A stretch of 64,000 bases of DNA from positions 29,958,373 to 30,022,372 of the forward strand of contig CM055896.1 of assembly GCA_029582155.1 (NCBI GenBank), written 5' to 3'. Source of the stretch: Panopea generosa (Eukaryota > Mollusca > Bivalvia > Adapedonta > Hiatellidae). Within the stretch, counting starts at the first letter, position 1. The number at the start of each line of letters is the position of its first letter. Made by a program: the position numbers and the translations under genes. Below are positions 1-10,925 of this stretch, in pieces. Under the pieces are notes generated by a model that was not told where the DNA came from, ran no database searches, and saw only the letters and a program-made list of their open reading frames with translations.

Positions 1-99
1 GAGGGCTTACCCCTAGTGGGTTGAAATGTTTTTAAATTTGACGTTCATGAATGGTGCATATTAAAGTATGGGTTTTGTTAAATATATAGAATATTGTTG

Positions 100-690
100 C
101 AATAATGTTTTTTAATTTGGTTTTGTTTTAAATTAACTACTCTACATCCTTTCAACTTTGTTACCGACCCAGAGAACATCCCCACACCCCCACGAGAATC
201 GCCGTTTGAGTTTTGTTTCAAATTAAAACTCTCCCATTTCAACTTTGTAACCGACCTCAAAGCACACCCACCTACAAGACCCCACCACTCTGTCCATTTT
301 CCTCCTTTAAATTTTGTTCTTTTTTGTTTTAAATTAAAACTCTGTCTCATTTCAACTTTGTTACCGACCCCAAGACCACCCACCTTCACACCCCCTTCCC
401 CACCTGCCCATATATTGTTTTAAATGTTGTTTTGTATCAATTTAAATAGATCTACTCTGCCCCTTTTCATCTTTGTTACCGAACCCAAGATACCACCCCC
501 ACCCCACACCCAATTATTAACCCCACCCGCCCACATGAACCCCCCCCTCCCCGGCCCATTTTTATTTGGTTATTTTTTATTTTAAAATAAAACTGTCCCA
601 TTTCAACTTTGTAACCGACCAAAAGAACACCCACCCAACTCCCCCACATGCACAATTTGTTTTTTAAAAAAAGTTTTGTATTTAATTAGA
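100..690. repeat. degenerate tandem repeat, about 5 copies
   Basis: The phrase 'aactttgttaccgaccc' recurs near 154, 241, 354, 469 and 605. Each copy is preceded by 'ttttgttttaaattaaaac' and followed by a C-rich stretch with 'cacccacc'. Spacing varies from about 87 to 136 bases, so this is an old, indel-rich array. The minus-strand open frame across 78-389 is just this repeat read through and has no recognisable domain. Confidence 0.75.
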
Positions 691-1100
691 TACCCCAAGA
701 CAAACACTCCAGACATAGACTTATATTTAGTGTATATTCTGCCCTAATGCGGCCACGACTCGGAGAAGAACCAAGGCTATAGCCGGTATACATGATACTT
801 CCGATTACATCCTGATTTTTTGCGTGAAATTGATTGAAACTAATTCATTCAAATGAGAATACACGATATTGGTAATAATAATGTACAGATTTAAAAAAAA
901 AAATAATCAAATTAAACACAGACAGCATGAAAAGTTAACGAACTGATAAAATTGCGCGGTGGGTGGGTTATTGTGATATATACATGCATGGGCGTAATGT
1001 ACAGTGATTTTAAAAGGAAAAAGTGTGATTCTTACGGCAGCGTTTCTTACGGCAATACAAAGCCTGGACCGATTTGAAAAGATCTAAAAAAATCGTAAAT
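691..1100. other. no recognisable feature
   Basis: AT-rich sequence with short A runs. I see no coding motif, RNA gene or clear repeat here. Confidence 0.5.
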
Positions 1101-1455
1101 GCTGTTGTTGTGAATTTAATTATCTCACTTTATGAAATTAAATATATATGAATTCACTGTATCTATATGATTCAACGGGTTTATTATAAATCTGTCCTTA
1201 ATATAGTATGTGAGTAGTCATGAATCATTAACTGGATCCTACTCATACAAAGCAATCACTTCATGTATGTAAATTTGTCCACCCTGTCCAGATGTGTTGC
1301 ATGTAATTCTATAGTATGTAAGTCATGGTCGACACCAAATTTATTGGTTTGGCAGAGGCCTTGATATTGTATCTATGGTTTGCATTGTAGCTAGGCGCAC
1401 TCGCCGTAATCTAGTATGTACATTTATGTCTTGGTTATTCACAAATAATTATCTC
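1101..1455. repeat. dispersed 320-bp repeat, copy 1
   Basis: From 'gttgttgtgaatttaatt' to about 1423 the sequence aligns almost base for base with 30366-30682 in the same orientation. Shared blocks include 'aactggatcctactcat', 'gtccagatgtgttgcat', 'gtcatggtcgacaccaaat' and 'tggtttggcagaggcc'. Near its start is an inverted repeat with arms 'gtgaattTAATT' and 'AATTAaat...gaattcac'. It ends about 80 bases short of the YqaJ-like reading frame, on that gene's 3' side. It could be the terminal part of the element that carried the gene. No family name recognised. Confidence 0.75.
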
Positions 1456-1499
1456 CATGTATGTATCTTATATTGTGTGACATTACGAAGTAGACATTA

Positions 1500-1992
1500 T
1501 CACATCTTGCCACAGCTCTTTCTTGAAATATATGTTGTGTCAACTTGATAGTCATTTTTGCACCAAACAAAAAAGTTGCACCATTCAAGTCTAGTAACAG
1601 TCAACTGTGTTAAGATCTGAAAATAGTAAGAATGATTTCTGTTTAGCTTTAATTCATCTCCATGTTTAATCAGGTACTTGGCTTCAAGAACTGAACCAAC
1701 CTGTGGGCATTTAATCTCTAAAATCCAAAATGGTGGTACTTTAGCTGGGTTGTAATCCTTCCTGTCAGGACTTGCAACAATCCACGGAGCCCAGTGACTT
1801 ATTACTATCCCGCAAGGGTACATATTTATCTTATTATCCTCACAATTTAAACATGAAGATGCGACAAGGGGTTCGGCTGCAGTACCAGCTAGCATTGCAG
1901 CCGTTGTAAATTATCTGTTAGATTTTAATCGGTCTTCGAGAGAATTGTTTAATTTCTCTTTTTGAATATTTCGCCAATTCTAGATGCTGTTA
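1500..1992 (-). pseudogene. decayed YqaJ-type (PD-(D/E)XK) nuclease domain
   Basis: The open frame 1500-1895 contains the conserved signature of the YqaJ/lambda-exonuclease family: 'APWIVASPDR' (catalytic Asp region), then 'ILEIKCP' (the E-x-K active-site pair), then 'YYFQILTQLTVTRLEWCNFF' (the Q-x-x-Q-L helix of the fold). Just upstream on the same strand (about 1949-1990), in another frame, is 'TASRIGEIFKKRN', the family's N-terminal motif, followed at once by a stop. The domain is therefore present but broken by at least one frameshift and a stop. Eukaryotic YqaJ proteins of this type are usually spread by DNA transposons and follow a SWIM zinc finger, a remnant of which lies at 2440-2602. 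An exon boundary rather than a frameshift cannot be excluded, but the stop argues for decay. Confidence 0.75.
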
Positions 1993-2439
1993 AATGGCTT
2001 TATTTTAACTTGAACCAAAGAGGAGATATTATTTAAGCCTTGTTTGCTTTTTAAATGTATTAACTTCACCTAATGAGAGTTTTTTTTGTTTCAAAATCAG
2101 TGGCTTATTTTGCATTCAGAACTATGTCTAATTTGTTTGACATCACATTATCAGCACGTAATTGTATAAATGGTGTCTCATCAAATATGTTGATTATGCA
2201 GTCACTTTCCGTTTTCAGCTGGTAACTTCATACCGATCCTTTTGGATAGCTGGTAGAATAAGAATTATTTTGTCAACATATTACAATTTCGCAATGAGAT
2301 TTCCAATTCACCCCTTCGTCTCTGATTGGATTATATAAAGTGAATTTGAGACTGATTCCAGAGGACCCTATTCTTGAATATTCACTTATCTCAAGATCTT
2401 TTCACCTCCAGGTGTGTGCCTAGTTTAGTGTTTTTGCAA

Positions 2440-2602
2440 TATCTTCTGGTAGTGCCTTGAGACCTACAGACATATAATTAGCCAATTGATATAGTATCCA
2501 AACAATATGGCCGCTTGATCCTGACAACCCAACCACGCATGTGCAATTTGCCAAAGAAAAAGAAGGTCCATCAGCATCTCTAACAATGAAATTAATCTGA
2601 AA
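2440..2602 (-). pseudogene. SWIM-like zinc-finger remnant, same gene as the YqaJ domain
   Basis: Read on the minus strand, about 2600 to 2455 encodes 'VRDADGPSFSLANCTCVV' followed by 'GLSGSSGHIVWILYQLANY' and 'LKALPEDIAKTLN', then a stop. This matches the C-x-C...C-x-H pattern of SWIM fingers that precede YqaJ domains in transposon-associated animal proteins. The third metal ligand is changed: Ser-Gly-His stands where Cys-x-His is expected. It lies about 450 bases upstream of the YqaJ N-terminal motif in the same orientation, so both probably come from one gene. Intervening sequence shows only scraps such as 'YNPIRDEGVNW'. Confidence 0.55.
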
Positions 2603-3584
2603 ATGAAATATAATTCATATTTCAATCAAACTGTTTATTTTAATGTATGTTAAACACAAACTGTTAATGCACACCATTTTATATATTTGGAACACTTAAA
2701 ATTTTGCTTAGCTTTAGATATTTTGTAAAAAAAACTTAGTTAACTATAATAAAATCTTACAGAGATCTAATGCGGCTTTTCATTTTTCTTTAGCGACCTG
2801 TAACATATTCCCGACACCCTTGAACCAAGTCCTACTGGTACATCTGACAAAGTGGGGTATATATTTCAGCTGTTGAGCTGTATCAGTCGTTAAAACACAA
2901 ACGCATATCCCTTAAATAGCCATTACTCTCTCTAACGAAAATATATATACACCTTTGTCCAAGTACAATCATTTTTCCAACAGTAGTACATTGATAAATT
3001 ATTGCTGCCATAATTATGTTTGATAGCTGAAATGCTTGGAGCCTTAATTGTGATAGTGTATTTTAATGAATTGCTACTTTTGGTACACATTTTATGTTAC
3101 TTTTTAATATACAATCATATATAATTATTTTGTATTACTTGCCTGCCTTTAAAGAGGCCTCATCATATCGTCGACATTTTTTTATGTTTGCAGTAAAACT
3201 TCATATTTATATCAAACCTCATATATTATGGATACTTTGTTCAATAACTTTGGATATTCTGTTCAATAACTTATATTGTATGTTGTCTCTGTAGTGAAAA
3301 TACTTGAATTTGATTGTCCAAAAATTTAATCGCGTCCTGGGATAAAGTCACTCATTAGTCAGTTTCTGGTTATGCTAAAACATCGACAAATAAAACGGAA
3401 AATGCCAGCCTGTGTATTAACAAATTTCTCATAAATAAGATAAACTACAAGGACGGAATCAACCATTATCTTCGAATGGGACCTTCCTTCCTCTTTTGAT
3501 TCAATAAACTTTCCATTATTTATTGAACAGAACGTTATAGGTGATATATCTTTAAACTTGAGTAATTTCAATCAAATTATAGAG
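2603..3584. other. no recognisable feature
   Basis: AT-rich. The two short open frames here (3094-3294 plus, 3359-3571 minus) have no family motif and look like chance. The 5' part of the SWIM-YqaJ gene might once have lain here, but I cannot identify it. Confidence 0.45.
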
Positions 3585-4110
3585 AACGACCTGAGCAAAG
3601 CTCAAGATGAGCTTTTCTGTGTCGTCGGCTGTTGTTTGTCATCTGCAAACGTTCGTTTGTTTGTACTTTAGCACTCTTATCTTTCCAAAATGGAATGGCA
3701 GTGCCTCCAAAAATATTAAAATTGAGATTTTTCGAAAATCTTCTTTTCATAAACTGACAGGCCGTATTTGTTCATATTTGGCCTAAATTATACTTATATA
3801 AAATAGGAATTTTAATTTTGTTCAAATAAATTAGCTAGGGTACATATGGGCCCTTTAAGGGGGCTTTGATTTCTACAGGAATTTTATGGGAAAAAAAGAA
3901 ACTTCATTTTTTCAACCATTTTCTAATCATAACAGTTAAGATTTGTTTCTTTTAAGGGGCTTTGTTGTCTTACAGACAAGCCAGAGGGACCTCAGAATAG
4001 TTTTCGGTTCAGTTGAGCACATAAGCTTACATAGGAAAAAAACATTTGAAAAACACAATCAAATATTTATCTTACTGTTTTCTTTTCTGATTTTCAGGTT
4101 ATTGTAACAT
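3585..4110 (+). repeat. bivalve-type interspersed repeat ('tgagcaaagctca' start)
   Basis: Starts 'gacctgagcaaagctcaagatgagc' in spirit (palindromic 'gagc-aaa-gctc') and continues with 'gtcgtcggctgttgtttgtcatc', then text such as 'atatgggccctttaaggggg'. I associate this style with non-coding interspersed repeats in bivalve genomes. A related end in reverse orientation ('gggctttgctcaagtaagc') occurs near 52520. Recognition is from memory of repeat style, so boundaries and family are uncertain. Confidence 0.35.
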
Positions 4111-4658
4111 TGCTCAAGCTTGAAAATGAAGAGTTCTATGAAATACAAGAGAGCGGAAATTTGAAAGGAGATAAAACTGTGCAAATCAGTTGTTCTCAGC
4201 CATATAGTTTATTTAAATGTGCAAACAGAAACGTTTTGTATGAAGTTTTCTTCAGACTAGCTACACCCTTGATGTGTAGCATCTAACTTCTGTCGACCGA
4301 ATTCAAAGTTGATTAAGTTATTAAAAGTCACATAGACGGAGTATAACTTCTGGAAGTCTTATTTTGATCTACTCGAGGTCCAAGTAATAAGAAGGATATA
4401 TTGTCAATGGTTTAAGTAATATGAATGTAATTTTAAACGTTTTAAATTTTGTGCTTTTCCATAAAACTTACTTTAAAAAGATGTATATCAGGAATTCTAA
4501 AAAAAATAAAATTGGCTATATTATATAATAACTGGTCCGGTTTGCCATTAGGATATCATTTAAACATGCCAAATTGATATATCCAAAAATGGATTCCCTA
4601 AATTGGCCTACAATTTACATGCTGTGTTCCATCATATTAGTTTACATAGTATTTTTAT

Positions 4659-5712
4659 GCTCCCCCAAAGGGGGGGGGGGGGGGGGTAAGTAGTCGCCGC
4701 TTCGTCCGTGCGTCCCAAAGTTCTTGTCCGGGCTATATCTCTAAAACCTCTGGTTGGAATTTTATGGAACTTGCTAAGATGCATCATTACCGATTGGAGA
4801 TGCACATATTGTCTTTGTGTTCCGGTTCGATGATTTTCATGGAGTTTTGGCCCTTTGAGTCTGTGACAAAATTCTTGTCCGCGTTATTTCTCTACAACCT
4901 CAGGGTGGAATTTTATGAAACTTTCCAGAATGCATCATTACCAAGTGCAGATGCGCATATTGTCTTTGTGTTCCAGTTCGATGCTTTTTCACGGAGTTAT
5001 GGCCCTTTGATTTTGTCTGTGACCATATTCTTGTCCGCGCTATTTCTCTACAACCCTATGTTTGAATTTTACGAAATTTGCTAAGATGCATCTCTACCAA
5101 GTTGAAATGCGCATATTTTCTTTGTGTTCCAGTTCAATGATTTTTCATGGAGTTTTGACCCTTAAATTGAGTATGTTGCCAATTTCTTGTCCGCGCTATT
5201 TCTCTACAACCTCAGGTTGGAATTATATGAAACTTGCTAGGATGCATCATTACCAAGTGCAGATGCGCATATTGTCTTTGTGTTCCGGTTCCAATTTTTT
5301 ACGGAGTTATGGTCCTTTGATTCTGTCAGTGACCAATTTCTTGTCCGCGCTATTTCTCTACAACCTCAGGTTGGAATTTTATGAAACTTGCTAGGATGCA
5401 TCATTACCAAGTGTAGATGCGCATATTGTCTTTATGTTCCGGTTCCGATTTTTTACGGAGTTATGGCCCTTTGATTCTGTCTGTGACCAAATTCTTTTCC
5501 GCGCTATTTCACTACAACCCCATGTTGAAATTTTACGAAACTTGCTAGGATGCATCATAATGACCTATTTCAAAGTATGTTGTACAATGTAATATATCCC
5601 AAAATAAAAAATAATGTATTGACTTCTCTTAAGAACTCTCGCAGTTATTTTTCCCGCTAAATATCATTACCATATGTTACAGAGTCAAACACTCACTTGG
5701 GGGAGCATCCAT
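4659..5712. mobile_element. inverted-repeat-bounded element with 154-bp tandem core
   Basis: The left end 'atgctcccccaaag' and right end 'cttgggggagcat' are inverted copies of each other. A G run of about 17 follows the left end. Between them lie about 5.5 copies of a unit anchored on 'ttcttgtccgcg' at 4721, 4872, 5028, 5184, 5338 and 5492, so the period is 151-156 bases. Each unit carries 'ctacaacctcagg', 'gatgcatcattaccaagt' and 'ttatggccctttga'. The plus-strand frames at 4764-5084 and 5062-5394 are repeat read-through. The architecture, short inverted ends around a tandem core, recalls non-autonomous elements described in bivalves, but I cannot name the family. Confidence 0.65.
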
Positions 5713-6683
5713 CGGTTTCACCGATATCTTTTTGTTATCATCTTAGGGAGTCTGAATGACGAGTTGAAAGTGTTGGAACAGTATTTAAGTGCTGTCTATT
5801 TTCTTTTGTCCGTCGTCGTCCCACGAACATCCGTAAATAATTCACATGGTTTACCTCTTCTTAAAAACCATTAGCCCGAAATGAAATGAAATGATCTGCC
5901 TCACCCTGCCAACCGGTCCTACGCCTTTGATATGAACGTTTAAAACATTTTGATAGTAAGATAATTTGTGGCTTGTGAAAAGGATGAATTTGGCATGTTG
6001 AATAATCACTATAAATGTAAATATATTTGTGTTTCACATTAAGTTATAATACTTTGACTATTTGTTTTTTTATTTTATTGAAGAAATTAAAATTTATGAT
6101 AATTATTTAGATCTAGATTTCTTCATGCAGAACTCAAATGACAAAACAGTGGAAATATTTTCCATGCTTGCAACTTCTTTATTAAGAGAGTTTCCGTTCC
6201 ATTCTATGGTCAAAACGTATTACGACCAGACGCCTATTATTGTATAAGTACACAACGCAAGGCAAATATATATCAAAACTTCAAAGCAGAGTTTTAAAAA
6301 AATGTGACATTTCTCCCTGTAATACGACCTTGACTTTAGAGTTTGACGTCCAATCTGTTACATATTGCCTCAAGGTATAAGCATGCCGGGTTTCTTCTCA
6401 CCAAACCTTTAACACTTTACACTCTGTTATATGTCATTAACTTTGAAAGATATTCAGTTTCACCGTTGTATAGGCAATGCTTAAAACATATACATTTACT
6501 ACAAATGTGGCTTCAGATCCGGGGTAGGTGGTATACTTTAAATGACGTTTATGCCCATGGTCAGGAACTACGCTACTTCTTATATAAGGTAAACGAAATT
6601 ATGGCGTCTGACATGTATAAATCACATTGATAAGATATATACAACTTAAATAGTAGCAACGTGTTTTCGCCGTTAAAGAGTCA
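5713..6683. other. unassigned, with a short MITE relic at about 5752-5815
   Basis: The 23 bases 'agtatttaagtgctgtctat' onward at about 5777 match 59792 onward with one difference, and 'gaatgacga' precedes both. The relic therefore belongs to the TTAA-flanked MITE family seen at 59467-60009. The rest is AT-rich. Plus-strand frames at 6062-6247 and 6343-6630 have no recognisable motif. Confidence 0.4.
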
Positions 6684-7075
6684 GCGGAAAACATTTTGAT
6701 CAGATAAAGTTTCATATTGATACTTGTCTGTATACTATGTTTATACATATATTACATAAATTACAACATCGGGACAACATGTCGAAGGAAAACATTTTGG
6801 TCAGATAAAGTTTCAGATTGATTCTAGTCTGCGCACTATGTTTATATATATATATTACATACATTACAACATTGGGACAACATGTCACAGGAAAATATTT
6901 GGATCAGATAATATTTCATATTGATACTTGTCTATGTACTATGTTTTTACATATATAACATACAATACAGCATCAGGACAACATGTCACAGGAAAATATT
7001 TTGATCAGATAAAGTTTCATATTGATACTTGTCTGCGTACTATGTTTATACATATATTACCTAAAACATTTTGAC
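6684..7075. repeat. tandem repeat, about 102-bp unit, 4 copies
   Basis: 'cagataaagtttcatattga' or a close variant starts at 6701, 6802, 6905 and 7006, a 101-103 base period. Other unit landmarks are 'acttgtctgcgtactatg', 'acatatattacat' and 'gggacaacatgtcacagg'. Copies are similar enough to align by eye. Non-coding. Confidence 0.85.
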
Positions 7076-8505
7076 AATTTAGACAACTGCTGATGGCACG
7101 GTCCATAATATTCATGTTTTTGCTTACCATTTTTCTGATTGATTTTGTGATTATTCTACAAAATAACAAATCGAGCTTTCAGTCCCAGGTATAATACAAT
7201 CTTACCTGATTTTCAAGTTATACCAAGGATTTTCACTTTTATCTGGGTTAACTGCATTCTTCAGGAAGATTCCCATTCGTTGACGATGGTCTAACTTTTT
7301 ATATAGTTGGTTGTTAGAAATATTGTTTACAGTAAATAAGCCATCAGTAAATAGGTGAATTATGAATTTAATACTCTACAGTAACACTTCTGAACTACGA
7401 CGGATGTGACTAATAATGTGTAGTAATGAATACCTTCAAATATAATTCCATGTATTATATATGTCAGAAGTCGCTGATTTCTATTGAATACCTATATACC
7501 GTACGTTATAAGGGCGTACATGACTATTTAAATATGTGTCAAGTCAATAGTATTTGAATAGAGATTAGCACAATGTTCGATACATTTCAGGAAGGCACCG
7601 TATTGCATATTCAATTTTACTTTCGTATTGAGGGTGGTTCTACTCACATTGTTTCTGAGGTATGCTTCCATCAATAAAACTAAAAATGATATATATATTA
7701 ACCTGTTATGTGATTCAAACGCAAAATAAAGACATCCAACATGAACAGCTATAAAACATTTTTAAATACAGCATTACGTTTTATAATTACACAGGGCCAT
7801 ATAACTTAGTAATACTAATTAAAATAAATAAAACGAAAATTCAGCGACTAATTCTTTACCGTCAATTTGGTAATTTACAAATTCTATGTTTTATTATTTC
7901 ACCTATAATATTAACGAACAAAATATATGTTCTGCATGCATACTGTAATTTCTCTAAACTCGATGTTCTAATAAACATATCTTATAATTGTAATACACGT
8001 GTTGGACATTTTATTGACTTTAAACTTTGTACAGTTTTTTCGTCATTATATATATTAATATGAATATACGATACTTCAGGTAGTCCATCTACGCATCAGT
8101 GGTTGTTGACTCACCACAGGTACAAACTAGTTATTTTACTTCCTACTTCCTTAATCGATGTTCGGGTTTTCGTCGTAACATAGTGTATGTGATAGTGAAA
8201 GGGTGTTGCTGATTGTGTGAAATCGAAAGAAACTTACATATATAAAAAGGATTATGCATGAAAAACACGTTTTTATGTTCACCCTTCATTGCATGTTTGC
8301 ACTGAGTGTTCTGTTTCGATATACACGTAAGTATTGTTTCGTATTCAACGTTTTACCATTGAAAATGACATTGTGTAAATATCACATAATTGTGTTCTTT
8401 GTATCCACTGTAAACTTCAGTGGTGAGAGGTAAATGGTCACGTGATAACACTCCGCCAGAGAGGACCCCTGTTGGGAAGTGGAACTATTTGTAATCGTTG
8501 AAAGA
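7076..8505. other. no recognisable feature
   Basis: AT-rich single-copy-looking sequence. I see no coding motif, RNA gene or repeat that can be named. Confidence 0.45.
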
Positions 8506-8818
8506 CCGCGGCGTGGTCTAGTGGTAGAGCGTCCGCATCGCATGGGAAAAGTCGTAGGTTCGATTTCCGGCAGGGTCATACCAAATACATTAAAATGGTA
8601 CTAGAAGCTTTATCGCTTGACTCTCAGCATTTAGAGGAAAGGTATAGGTCTGGTCGACCCGTTGTCAGTATAGTGTGACTGTATGGGGTATCATATCATG
8701 TGTCTGCGGCTTGACCACCCAGTGTGACAGTGCTCAGAATACTGTCTCGAGTAGACACCATCGCGATATAACTGAACAATTGTTTCAAGCGATGCTAAAC
8801 ACCATACAACAACAATAA
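8506..8818 (+). mobile_element. tRNA-derived SINE, family A
   Basis: The tRNA-like head carries an A box in 'gtggtctagtggtagagcg' and a B box in 'gtaggttcgatttcc'. It is followed by a body shared with the copies at 8976, 29099 and 56653: 'aaaatggtactagaagc', 'gtcagtatagtgtgactg', 'tatcatatcatgtgtctgcg', 'ctcgagtagacaccatcgcg'. The end is 'gcgatgctaaacaccatac' followed by a 'aacaacaa' tail. Pol III transcription and LINE-driven retroposition are expected for such elements. The minus-strand frame at 8382-8579 is the tRNA head read backwards. Confidence 0.85.
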
Positions 8819-8975
8819 TTGTTGAAGTATTAAAAATTGACGTTTAAATAGAAGTGTATATCCCTTTTGTCATTAAGTATGACGTTATGCTATAACTCGT
8901 TTAATCAAATATTGAAATCACCATTTTATTATCTTTAGTGGTAGACAAACGTATTGTTTCATTGTTATCGAACCA

Positions 8976-9288
8976 CAATGGTGATCTTTGGGTAGAATGT
9001 CCGCCTCGCATGCAGAATATAATGTATTCGATCCCCGGCCGGGTTATACCGAAAACGTGTTAAATGGTACTACTAGAATCTTACTCGTTTGACGCTTAGC
9101 ATTAAGAGGATAGTAGGGCTCGTTGACCCCGTATCAGTATGATGTATTGTGGCGAGGTATCATACCATGTGTTTGCGACATAAAACTCTAATGTAACAGG
9201 ACTCAGAAATACTGTCTCGAGTAGACACCGTCGCGATATAACTGGAAACAATGTTGAAAGCGACGCTAAAGACCATACAACAACATTA
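8976..9288 (+). mobile_element. tRNA-derived SINE, family A, second copy
   Basis: Begins near 'aatggtgatctttgggtagaatg' with a diverged A box. The B box is 'gtattcgatcccc'. The body follows the 8506 copy through 'atcataccatgtgtttgcg', 'ctcgagtagacaccgtcgcg' and 'gcgacgctaaagaccatac'. It lies in direct orientation only about 160 bases after the first copy, so the two may be independent insertions or a local duplication. Confidence 0.8.
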
Positions 9289-10374
9289 ATTGATTCAAAC
9301 TTTATCAGTAAATGGAAACTCAATAAAGAAGTACTTTGAGTTACTTAAGTATATTGATATTATGGGTGTGATTTATGCTCATGTTGTTTAAAACCGAATT
9401 CGACCACTTTCACTACGATGACGATAGCTTTTCCCTTGTCTTTCAGTTCGGACTGATGCAAACAAAAGTAATTAAAATTAAGGACAATGTGTGGATGTAA
9501 ATTTTTAATTATTGCTTAGGTACATACAATATATCTATGAAACGGATAAAAATGACAGTATACGTATATGCCTCAAGCCTCAAGCTAAACTATTTCCCAA
9601 TATAAGTCTTAACTGCAAATATACGAAAGGCTCTTATTTCGTTATCTTATATCATATTTCATTAAGCACACACGTCCTCTATCGAAACAAAACATATTAC
9701 ACTTGTTGAACTAGATAATTACTCCGTTACACGTAAACTTCGCATATTTTGTTTAAAAACGGGTTGACGAATTTGTTTTCAACATGTCATACTTATACCG
9801 AAAGTGTTTGGTTTAGAATGGATAATAAATAATGGATAAATAAATAATAAATAGGGGTTGCATATTTTAGGTTCTAACTTAATTTTAGTTTTGATTAGTC
9901 AATGTGTTATTTTGTAATAAATATTTATAACTAAAACTAGATGTTGTATTGTTTTTTACTATTTTGCAAGGGTCATATCTTGAAAAAAGAAGAGGACTTT
10001 TTTCTCAAACATGTTTTGTGAGAGGATTAATCCTTGCGTATTTTCTAATTTAAAGGGGTCAGAACGCGAATTTAAGTTAAAGTAGATATATGAACCCCCC
10101 AAAACGACACATCTGAACCACCCCTTTTACACAATATAGGTCCTAAAAGAGTACTTCATTGGCAAATCCCTATTTAAAATGTCTTCCATTAAATATGAAT
10201 ATAACTATTGTCAAATATAAACAGCCTAGGGTGTGAATGTCATAATAAGCTGTCGTGCATCTGGACGGAATTGTTACTCACGCTGGTATGGCCTGGCATT
10301 AAATTAATACATAACATAATTGATATATGTATGAATGTTTTTATAGAATAAAGTTCAATTCTGTAACGTTGCGA
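9289..10374. other. no recognisable feature
   Basis: AT-rich. A short plus-strand frame (9512-9709) shows no family motif. 'aataaataatggataaataa' near 9825 is simple sequence. Confidence 0.45.
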
Positions 10375-10545
10375 GACCCAGAAGTCAACAGCGTCATCGT
10401 TTCCAGATCACTTACCTCTCAGCGCTGGGGTCCGGGTTCACCACATGGCGGTCTAAAACGCTTATGTGAGAAAATTTTCCAGTTACTTACAGATGGACTG
10501 TGATTCTGCTGAGATTCATTATTTGTCTTCCTTCACCAGTAAAAC
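10375..10545 (+). mobile_element. SINE family C relic
   Basis: Contains a diverged tRNA-like region with 'ggtccgggttcac' (B box), then 'cttatgtgagaaaattttcc' and 'agttacttac'. These match the 30106 copy ('gatgtgagcaagtttgcc', 'agttacttgcgg'). The head is badly eroded. Confidence 0.45.
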
Positions 10546-10654
10546 TGAATTTGCAATACATAACATATAATGTGTTCTTAACATCGGTAAACCCTTATTT
10601 AATTGAAAACAACTTAAACATTTTTTGTCATACTGCGTTTATACAAAAGGCAGA

Positions 10655-10925
10655 GAGTGAGTTTATCTGATTATCCGGTGTCCGTCGTGAGTCGTCCGTC
10701 GTCCGTTAACGTTTGCTACAATCAATTAGTTCTTGTAAATCTATGCACCAATTTTAACAAAATTATGTGCGGACCACTTTGATGTAAAGCTCTTCACAAT
10801 CGGTCGAGTCATGACGATAGGGTCAAATTTGGTCCCGCCACAGGAGCTTAAACATAAATTTCAACAACCTTTACCAAACTACAATTTGAAAGCATGGAGC
10901 TTTGATATATTTTATATAGACTAGT
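10655..10925 (+). repeat. 'gtccgtcgtccgt' type interspersed repeat
   Basis: Starts 'ggtgtccgtcgtgagtcgtcc' in pattern, then 'caattagttcttgtaaatc', 'accaattttaacaaaatt' and 'gggtcaaatttggtccc'. This layout is typical of non-coding repeats I associate with bivalve genomes. It ends at the start of the 52-bp satellite. Confidence 0.4.

Noticed and set aside
4764-5394. Overlapping plus-strand frames 'SLCSGSMIF...LSALFLYNLR' as a repeat protein
   Set aside because: The frames follow the 154-bp non-coding tandem unit and shift between units with its length changes.
8506-8590. Possible tRNA gene
   Set aside because: The acceptor and anticodon arms do not pair properly, and the SINE family A body follows directly.
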